From positions 217,451 through 281,450 of the forward strand of contig CAJNDS010002777.1 of NCBI GenBank assembly GCA_905221605.1: a DNA stretch of 64,000 nt, in the 5' to 3' direction. The translations under genes were made by a program, and so were the position numbers. This document shows, piece after piece, positions 56,829 to 64,000 of this stretch; position 1 is the stretch's first letter; each line of letters starts with the position of its first letter. Origin of the DNA: Symbiodinium natans (taxonomy: Eukaryota; Sar; Dinophyceae; Suessiales; Symbiodiniaceae). The notes under the pieces are model-generated. The model was not told the origin of the DNA. It did no database searches and worked only from the letters and a program-made list of their open reading frames with translations.

Positions 56829-56961
56829 CAGGAGAGGTATTTATAATTTTGATTTTCTTGTGTAATACTATACTCTTGATCATCAGGTCTCAAATTATTT
56901 GCATTATCAGAAGTATCCTGACTTGATTTAGTAGGCTCTAAACCGTTTAATCTTGTTGCAT
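56829..56961 (-). CDS. AT-rich open segment on minus strand
   Basis: Read on the minus strand it gives about 44 codons without stop (DATRLNGLEPTKSSQDTSDN, then ANNLRPDDQEYSIT...), rich in Asn, Asp and Gln with A/T-ending codons. Composition is unlike every other coding-like island here, suggesting a piece of organellar, bacterial or other AT-rich origin, or chance. Confidence 0.25.
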
Positions 56962-57736
56962 CTTAGGTTTAGGGTTCAGGGTTTGGGATTCAGGGTTTCG
57001 GGTTTAGGTTTTAGGCTAAAGGGTTTTAGGTTTGCATATTAGGTTTAGGTTTCGGGTCTCGGGGTTTTAGGGTTTTAGGGTTTAAGAGTGTTAGGGTTTA
57101 GGGTTTCGGGTTTCGGGTCTTGGGTTTTAGGATTTTGGGGGGTTAGGGTTTTAGAGTTTTTAGGGGTTTTGGGGTTTTGGGGGTTTAGGGTTTTAGTGGT
57201 TTAGGGTTTTAGGTTTATGGCGGGGTGTTCGGGAAGGTCTCAATAATATTGTTCACGGCACCTTCAGCAACGAACATACCGCACCCTAAACTAGACAGGG
57301 ATCCTCAAGCTGCTTTTAAAGAACGCCCTAAACCCTAAACTCTAAGCCCTAGAACCCTCAAGAAAGGTGTCCTGGCCTTGGGATTCGATGCCCATGTAGA
57401 TTTTCTGAAATGTAGATTTTTGAAGAGTTTAGGTTTGCCTAAACCTTAAGCCCAACACCCTGAACCCCTGAACCCAAAGCAACAAAAAGGATCAGGCTGC
57501 CAAAAGGGCTTTTGGTTTAAAGCGGTTATACAAGTTCTGTTTTTTTTTTTTTTTTGTGGGGGGGGGGGGGTGGGGTCGTGTTTAGGGTTTCAGGGCTGTA
57601 TGAGTCTAGGGTTTTTGAACGTAGGGTTTCAGTGCGTTTCGGACCACAAACCCACCAGGCCCTAAACCCTCCCCTTCCACCAGGAAGTTTGAGACACTTG
57701 GGGCTTACGGCTGAGGGTTTAGTGTAGGTGCGCGGG

Positions 57737-57829
57737 TTTCCGAAAATAGGAGTGCCTTTTTTGGGGGGTGCCTTTAAGGGGGTTCTATCCTATTTGGGGC
57801 ATAAACGGGGACCTCCTATTTTGGGAAAT
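57737..57829. mobile_element. Family F miniature element
   Basis: TTTCCGAAAATAGGAGTGCC and GGGGACCTCCTATTTTGGGAAA inverted ends, about 93 bp; open through in one plus frame. Confidence 0.85.
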
Positions 57830-59344
57830 AACCATGTGGGTTTAGGGTTCATGGAGGATTTAGGTTTGAGGGTCATTACAGAAGAGGAGGCGGCCAGCGC
57901 CAATGTCCGAGAAGGCAGCCCTTTCGGGGAAGTTCATTCAAGCATTCAGTCCTAGCTATAATACATATACAGATGCCATATACTTGCTTCCGTGCCCTAA
58001 ACCCTAAACCCAAAACCCCAACCCCTAAACCCTATTGTAAGCCCTCCTTAGTATAGTAGAATCCCCTTCTTTTCCGGCTTCCCCATATCAGTACACCGGC
58101 ATCGGCGCTTGTAACTGCCATGTGCCTTCCTGCCTTAGCTTGTGTCGCTCTCAAGGGCTGGTTTAGGGTTTAGGGTGTAGGGTTTTAGGGTTCAGGGTTT
58201 AGAGTTTAGGGTTCAGGGTTCAAGGTTCAGGGTTCAGGGTTTAGGGTTTAGGGTTTAGGGTTTAGGGTGTAGGCCGGCTCGAGGCTGAGAACTTAATGGC
58301 TGTTTATATAAGCATTAAGGATCTGCGATCAGGGGTGATCTCTCTTGTGGGCTGAGCCTGAGTGTTCCGAGGATTCTTGAGTCTTTAGTCGCCCGGTGGT
58401 ACCCTTTTACCGCTTAACGGGGTGGTTTGGTTCTTATAGAGTGTTAGTGGCCCAGTGGAACCCTTATACCTCTTTTTTGGGTGGCTACCAGGGTTGAAAC
58501 CTTAGGGCTTAGGGGCTTGAAGGAGCTACCGTTCCGTCCCCACCCCCCCCTGCACCAGTAGACTCCAGCAAACCCGAAGCTCCTAACCTAAACGCCCTAC
58601 CAAATCCTGCAAGGTTACTGTCTCCTTAGACATGGTGCTGTTTTTTTCTTGTGTATATATACATATATATATGTACATATAGAGTTGTATACAGAACCCA
58701 ACGGAGTACCCCCTCAGACCTAACACTTAAAACCCTAAAGCCGAGTATGGTCGAAAGGCCGCGGCTACGGCGATGACTGGCCAGAACGCCGATTCGAGGT
58801 CCCCCTAAACCCTAAACCCTAAACCCTAAACCCTAAATCCTAAACCCTAAACCCCTGGTGCGAAGAAGCGCTGTCGGGGCTTTTGGAGCTTGAGGGGTTT
58901 GGGTTTCTTGAGGGAAAGCCCTAAACCCTAAACCCTAAACCCTAAACCCTAAACCCTAAACCCTAAACCCCGGTTCAGGGTTTTGTGGTTCAGGATTAAG
59001 AGCTTCGGAGTTTGGTCTTCGGGGTTCAGGACTTTGGGAGTTGGGGGTTCGTTTTTTTTGTTTCTCTGCCTTTCGGGTTTAGGTCTAGGGTTTAGGGTTT
59101 AGGCCTTTGGGGTTGTAGGGCTGTCAGGGTTTCGGGTTTAGGGTTTCGGGCTTCAGCGGTTATGGGTTTGAGGGTTTGAGGGCTTCAGGGCTTTGGGAGT
59201 TTAGGATGTAAGGGCTTGCTGACGCTGTCGCGCCATATTGGTAAGAGCCCTAAAAACCTTCAAAGATTCTTCTTATCACTGTGCCTATAAAGCTCACCCG
59301 AAAGGCCCAAACCCCGAACCCCCTACACCCTAAGCCCTATACCC

Positions 59345-59686
59345 TAAATCCAAACTCATTATCTGACTTGACTGTGTATGGCCCATGCCCCTCCCATAAA
59401 AAATAGTTGCTGCCAATGTCAAGGGGTATTTGATGCTGCTGTGCTGCTCCATCAACTTGGGTGGGGGCAAAAAGCTGCTGCACGCTCGTGTTCCTGAGTT
59501 TGCTTTGCTTGGCGAGCTTGCACCAAAGTTAGTAGATTTGGGAAGCAGGCTTTCGCATGTTGAGTTAGGAGAGTACAGAATCTGCTTTTTGCGGAGGCAG
59601 CAGTGGCCATGTGGGTCAAAGATTGGGGATAGAACTGTAGAAGTCTAGCGATAGAACCTTTGAAGTCTGTTAATGGCTCTAGAGTC
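59345..59686. other. Repeat-free flank upstream of 5S
   Basis: Unique sequence with one plus-strand open frame (59430-59648: MMLLCCSINLGGGKKLLHAR...), no recognised domain. Nothing else visible. Confidence 0.4.
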
Positions 59687-59807
59687 GCTGACGGCCATAT
59701 CTCACCGCATGCACCGAATCTCTTCTGACCTCCGAAGTTAAGCAGTAGAGAACCCGCCTAGTACTGGCCTGGGGGACCGGCTGGGAAGCGCTAAGGGTGC
59801 TGTCAGC
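59687..59807 (+). rRNA. 5S ribosomal RNA gene
   Basis: 121 nt. The first six bases GCTGAC pair with the last six GTCAGC to close helix I. Internal promoter landmarks are present: GAAGTTAAGC (A box) near 59735, and CCTGGGGGACCGGCTGGGAA (C box region) at 59768-59787. A T4 run (59808-59811) follows as a Pol III terminator. All expected loops (GGCCATAT, CCGAAGTTAAGC, GTACTGG) are seen. It appears intact and functional. No second 5S copy and no spliced-leader gene was seen beside it. Confidence 0.95.
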
Positions 59808-59811
59808 TTTT
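59808..59811 (+). terminator. Pol III T-run after 5S
   Basis: TTTT directly after the closing stem of the 5S gene. Confidence 0.7.
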
Positions 59812-59827
59812 GCTTGATGTCAAACTT

Positions 59828-60070
59828 TATGTGGGTGTGCTCATTCTCGCCTCCGTCCTGAACTTGGCACATGTTGAATCAGATCACAAATCTGAACAAT
59901 CTTCCGTGAGCTGGCAGGCTGGCAGTCAATGCACAAAAGCAAGCTGCTTATGAGTTCTGCTTGTGTGGGTGTGCTCTCTTTTCTCCGTCAAGAACTTGGC
60001 ATATGTGAGTCAGATCACAAGTCTGAACGCATCTGCCATAAGCCGGCAGGCTGGCAGTCTCACAGCAGGC
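59828..60070 (+). repeat. 134-bp imperfect tandem duplication beside 5S
   Basis: GTGGGTGTGCTC...TCCGTC..GAACTTGGCA at 59831 recurs at 59965, and both copies end GGCAGGCTGGCAGTC. Copies differ at scattered bases. No telomere repeats occur from about 59.35 to 60.35 kb. Confidence 0.85.
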
Positions 60071-60350
60071 AGAGTAGTACACATGGCAGTGAGTCATGGC
60101 TGTTGCTTTTGTTGTTGGAGCACGAAGCTCCGCGAAAATTGTGTGAGTCACATTGATGCGTCCCATTCACGGCAACCTTTAGTAAGAGGCGAAAGATTGG
60201 TGCGCTATGAAGTGAACGCTGTGATGGCTAGCTTTGAAACCATCCGATGCAGAACAAGACAGTCGCAATGACACGTGTGCATGACGCTTTCTTGCCAGAG
60301 GAGGCCAACACCAGCCGAGTAGGGTTTCTTGCAGGGAACAAAAAAGAGTG
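60071..60350. other. Repeat-free flank downstream of 5S duplication
   Basis: Unique sequence, open on the plus strand to 60271 but without recognised motifs or clear codon bias. Confidence 0.4.
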
Positions 60351-60606
60351 GAGTGTTAGGGTTTAGGGTTTACGGCCGTTTAGGGTTTAGGGCCGTTTAG
60401 GGTTTGGGGTTTAGGGTTTAGGGCGTGCGGGGGGATCCTAATCCCCAAGGTCCGCTTCATATCTTCGCATCCTGTTGTGGCAAGGTCGTCGCCTGCGCAA
60501 ACCTACTCCAAGCCCGAAACCCCTCGCCCCAAACCCCAAACCCTGAACGGCCCTAAACCCCAAACCCCAAACCCCAAACCCTAAACCCTAAACCCGCAAC
60601 GCGTGG

Positions 60607-60695
60607 CCCTCTCGGACCACTAGAGGCTGAGCGCGAGTTGCTTTTGGAGCAGGTGGCACAGATGAAGGACAGACATCCGACTCCTGAAACCAAGG
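60607..60695 (+). CDS. Exon-like island LEAERELLLEQVAQMKDRHP
   Basis: Coiled-coil-like frame between a C-array and a G-array; GGAGCAG|GTGGCA and ATGAAG|GACAGA fit local borders. Unknown product. Confidence 0.4.
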
Positions 60696-61258
60696 GTTTA
60701 GGGTTTAGGGTTTAGGGTTTAGGATTAGGGTTTCAGGGGTTTAGGGGTTTAGGGCTCAGGAGTTTCAGGGGTTGAGACTTTCTAGGGTTTAATGAGGGTC
60801 TAGCGTTGCGGGGTTTAGGGGGTTCAGGGGTTTAGGGCTCAGTGCTGCGGGTTTCAGGGGGTTCCTGCTGGAAAGCACAGCCCGAGACCCTGAGCCTTAC
60901 CTCAAAGTGTAGTTCTTGTTTGGGGGGTGCTTAACCTAAGGGTCCGTACAACAGAACCGGAAAAGCCAGGTGCCCGAAAACGAAGAAGGAACTACCAATG
61001 GAGGGTCCATAAACCCAAAAGTCTTAGGAACCCTGAGAGGGCTTCAGCTTTGAGCTCTTTAAACCTTCTAGTGTTTTGTATGGGGCTTTTGGAGGCTTTC
61101 GGGGAACCCTAAACCCCCAAACCCCTAAAACCCTAAACCGCTAAACCCCAAAACCCCTAAACCCCTAAACCCCTAAACCCCTAAACCCCTAAACCCCTAA
61201 ACCCCTAAACTGCAGGTTCTAGGTTCACCTGGGGTTAGGGTTCATCCCCCATTCAAAG

Positions 61259-61288
61259 GATGCCCTGGAGCAGCGAGATTTCGAGCTT
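61259..61288 (+). CDS. Exon-like island DALEQRDFEL
   Basis: TTCAAAG|GATGCC to GAGCTT|GCCAGC, 30 nt, phase 0; frame continues ASRPSHHLVQTLRT if unspliced. C-array left, G-array right. Confidence 0.45.
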
Positions 61289-61459
61289 GCCAGCCGGCCA
61301 AGCCACCACTTGGTGCAGACCTTGAGGACATTTAGGGTGTTAGGGTGTTAGGGTTTCAGGGTTTAGGGTTTAGGGTTCAGGGTTCAGGGTTCAGGGTTAG
61401 GGGCTTTAACACTTCAAAGGCTTTAGCTGCCTTAATTTTTTCGAGGGTTATAGAACCAC

Positions 61460-61558
61460 CATGCTGGTCACAAGAGGCTTTGATCAAGTAGCTACTCACC
61501 TTCAACTGTCCCTGTTTCGAGCGAACCCTAAGCCCTGTCTTACCTCACTTCTTGCCTA
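61460..61558 (+). CDS. Short ORF MLVTRGFDQVATHLQLSLFR
   Basis: ATG to TAA, 32 codons, in a segment without telomere repeats. No motif; may be chance. Confidence 0.2.
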
Positions 61559-61573
61559 AACCTTACACCCATT

Positions 61574-61666
61574 AGGGGCATAGGCACGCCGTTTCATGGG
61601 CATCGCCAGGCCTGTTCGTGGGCATAGGCACAGCGGTTCGTGGGCATAGGCACGCCGGTTCGCATG
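61574..61666 (+). repeat. 22-bp minisatellite
   Basis: About four copies of GGGCATAGGCACGCCGGTTC with single-base variants. Confidence 0.88.
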
Positions 61667-62277
61667 ACGGGATCGGGGACAGTGTACGGTCTGAACATCT
61701 CGGCGGTGCACATCATCTTAGCGGACTCTTTATCGGTCTCAGACAACATCCCACCAGAATGCGCAATCGAACGTTTAAAAGGCATTTTTGATGGCGATGA
61801 CACCACACATTCATTCGTACATCCCATCAGCCTCGAAAGATGGTTTTCCGCGCTGACTTGGTCAAAGCTGGCATCTACCCAGATTCGCCGCACTATCCTC
61901 GGCGCGGGTGGAAGCGCGATGAGCCGAAACTTGACATGCGTTACACCGTCTCAACCGCCAGAAACTGGAAGAGTTACCATGAGGCTCTACGGAGTCATGT
62001 CGAGTCTTGCTTCGCAAGCAGCGAAAGATTCGAGTTCGCCGCAGCGATTGGTGGAAGGGGCAAGCCAGCAACCCCCCCCCCCCCCCGGGCCTTGGGACGG
62101 GGGGCAGGGCCTCCCACCCCCGTTCAGTTTAAGCGTGATTGGTCAAGCAGCTTGCGGCAAGTGCTTAAGGCTTCGGGTTTAGGGCCTGGGGGTTTTGGAT
62201 TAAGTGAACTTTATATTTTGTTTGGGCGGGTCGGTATTTCGCGTCGCTTGACAAAGCTGCTTGACAAAGCTGCTTGA
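61640..62277 (+). CDS. Unique open region, two overlapping plus-strand frames
   Basis: Frame one (61640-62182) reads MTGSGTVYGLNISAVHIILA and on; frame two (61840-62277) reads RADLVKAGIYPDSPHYPRRG then KLDMRYTVSTARNWKSYHEA. A minus-strand frame (61594-61893) is also open. No frame shows decisive codon bias. A frameshifted single gene or a mobile-element fragment is plausible. A C16 tract at 62070 disrupts the tail. Confidence 0.3.
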
Positions 62278-62314
62278 CTAGCGAAAGCTAGAACATGAGA
62301 TGCTGAACCCAAAG

Positions 62315-62596
62315 TCCTGAACCCTAAACCCTAAGCCCTAAGCCCTAAACCCTAAACCCCAAGCCCTAAAACCCTAAAACCCTAAAACCCTAAAACCCTA
62401 AAATCCTAAAACCCTAAACCCTAAACCCTGAGCCCCAAAACCCTAAAACCCTAAAACCCTAAAACCCTAAAACCCTAAAACCCTAAAACCCTAAAACCCT
62501 AAAACCCTAAAACCCTAAAACCCTACACCCTAAACCCTAAACCTAAAACCCTAAACCGTAAACCCTAAACCCTGAACCCTAAACCCTAAATTCTAG
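62315..62596 (-). repeat. CCCTAAAA octamer array
   Basis: Two blocks of uniform CCCTAAAA (62360-62410 and 62435-62525) within CCCTAAA repeats. Confidence 0.95.
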
Positions 62597-62721
62597 AGGC
62601 TTCGCCCTGATGCGCCAGCGCAGAATATTGGTTAAACGAAAATTTTCACGGTTGCCTCGTTGAAGACATGAACACAAGAGCATGTTGAAACAACTAAAGA
62701 CATGGAGAGTAAAGAGGTTCA

Positions 62722-62855
62722 AGGCCTGGCAATTTTGATCACAAAGCTTCGAAGCTAGCTCCAAAGGCCTGGCAAGATTTTTGGGCACAAAGCTTCAAAA
62801 CTAGCTCCACGGCCTGGCAAGAGTTTTGGTCACAAAGCTTCGAAACTAAGTAGAT
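62722..62855 (+). repeat. Three copies of a 44-bp unit
   Basis: GGCCTGGCAA...CACAAAGCTTC.AA at 62723, 62766 and 62811. Flanked by another diverged duplication (CTTTTG-GCGA.AAGACCG at 62868 and 62942). Confidence 0.88.
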
Positions 62856-63059
62856 TGTGCCTTCCTTTTGGGCGAAAAGACCGTATCAAAACATGACTAG
62901 TCCCACGAAGGAATGAACATCTCAATTTGCTTAAACCATCCTCTTTTGCGCGAGAAGACCGCGTCGCAGTCATATTTCGCAAGAAGTCTTCGATTTACTC
63001 AAACCTCTTTGGTCCATATCTTCAATTTACTTAAACCTCCTTGCCGAAAACCCCTATGT

Positions 63060-63790
63060 TTTTACTCTAGATCAAGGTGTAGAAGGGTTTGTAGAGGGGT
63101 TTGAAAGGGTTGGCTTTAGAAGGGTTTAGAAGCGTTTTAGAAGGCTTCAATTGGTTTAGAAGAGGGGTGAAGGTTTAGAAGTAAATTTAGGGGTTAGCAA
63201 GGATTTGGAAGTAGAAGGGCCAAAAAAAGTTTACAAGGTTTAGAGGGTTCATTTAAAAGGGCTCAAAACGGTTAGAAGGGTTTCGAAAAGTTTCGAAGGA
63301 TTTTAGAAGGGTTAAAATGGTTGTTAAGCTTACAAGGGTTTAGAAGCGTTTGAAAGGGTTTTAGAAGTGTTTCGAAGAACTTCGGAGTGTTTCCAAGAAT
63401 TTCGCAGGGCTTAGAAGGATTTAGAAGGGCTTACGACTTGGAAGGGTTTGGAAGGGCTTAGAAGAGTGTAGCAGGGTTTGAACGGGTTAAAAGGGTTTAA
63501 AGGGTTCAGAGGGGTTTAGAAGAGTTTCGAAGGGTTTTAGAAGGGTTTTAGAAGGGTCTAAAATTGTGTTAAGGGCTTTTAAGGGTCTAGAAGATTGAGA
63601 AGGGTTGTAAACGATGTAACAGGGTTAAGCAGGATTTAGAAGGGTTTTGCATGGTTTTCGAAGGGCTTACAAGGGTTGAGAAGGGCTTAAAGCGGGTCTA
63701 GAAGGGTTTTTCAAGTTTTTAGAAGGGTTTTTAGGGCTTACAAGGGTTTAGACTGGTTTAAATGGGTTTAGAAGGGCTTTGGGGTTTCAA
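63060..63790 (+). repeat. Divergent GGGTTTAGAA-type array
   Basis: A degenerate repeat with unit near GAAGGGTTTA (about 10 bp) fills 700 bp, for example TTTAGAAGGG and TTTCGAAGGG. It resembles the telomere repeat with three extra bases. No open frame of interest. Confidence 0.85.
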
Positions 63791-64000
63791 ATCAAGCTTG
63801 GAAATCCAGAGATGGGGAGGCGATGCAAGCAAAAATGCTTCGAAAGCGCGTTTGGAAAACAAATCTGTTAAAAACGAGCCGGGTTTGGGGTTTAGGGGCC
63901 CGGGGTTCAAATCGGGTTTAAAACCCAGGACCAGCTGGACCTGGAATTCAAATCGGGTTTAGAAATTTGGGGTTTGGCTTCAAGCAACCCGAAATCAAAA

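Noticed and set aside
59345-60350. Spliced-leader RNA gene next to 5S
   Set aside because: No stretch resembling the dinoflagellate leader exon was found on either strand near the 5S gene.
1-64000. The window as a chromosome end because of telomere repeats
   Set aside because: Arrays occur throughout, in both orientations, separated by unique exons and a 5S gene. Neither edge is a terminal array.

Overview
The window reads as nuclear DNA of a dinoflagellate (alveolate). Three things point there. TTTAGGG/CCCTAAA telomere-type repeats are scattered through it on both strands. Introns that can be checked against a protein family mostly start with GC and end in AG followed by G in the exon. A complete eukaryotic 5S rRNA gene sits at 59687-59807. 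Species is not resolvable; a Symbiodiniaceae-like genome is a guess. There is one 100-base assembly gap (26020-26119).

Main result: from about 20.7 to 42.0 kb the plus strand carries a class I 3',5'-cyclic nucleotide phosphodiesterase gene broken into at least 23 very short exons (20-62 nt), about 1 kb of coding sequence in 21 kb. The conserved blocks occur in order: YHN..HA, HDLAHPGLNN, the TD block, HLADTSN, the ENFLQGD...GLP block, and the glutamine block before GFIEY. At several junctions the reading frame and the family consensus are restored only by splicing from a GC donor to an AG|G acceptor. Two short stretches (22460-24102 and 24128-24976) still lack an assigned exon. Almost every intron contains telomere-type arrays. 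In roughly three quarters of introns a G-strand array (TTTAGGG) is the first array after the donor and a C-strand array (CCCTAAA) is the last before the acceptor.

Layout: 1-20.6 kb holds telomere-type arrays, short unique islands with exon-like features (same strand, same splice borders), a block resembling a D5/SF3-type helicase at 13.15 kb and several miniature inverted-repeat elements. 20.7-42 kb is the phosphodiesterase gene. 42-59 kb has more exon-like islands (one with an EF-hand-type loop), mobile-element copies and microsatellites. 59.4-60.3 kb is a repeat-free block with the 5S gene and a 134-bp duplication. 60.6-62.3 kb has further islands and a unique open region. 62.6-64 kb is a set of tandem repeats ending in a divergent GGGTTTAGAA-type array.

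At least seven telomere-type tracts are flanked by direct duplications of 15-35 bp of unique sequence, and three sit inside miniature elements. This suggests tracts were inserted at breaks rather than being remnants of chromosome ends. Seven or more families of short palindromic elements are also recognisable by comparing copies inside the window. All homology statements are from memory of family motifs; no search was run.
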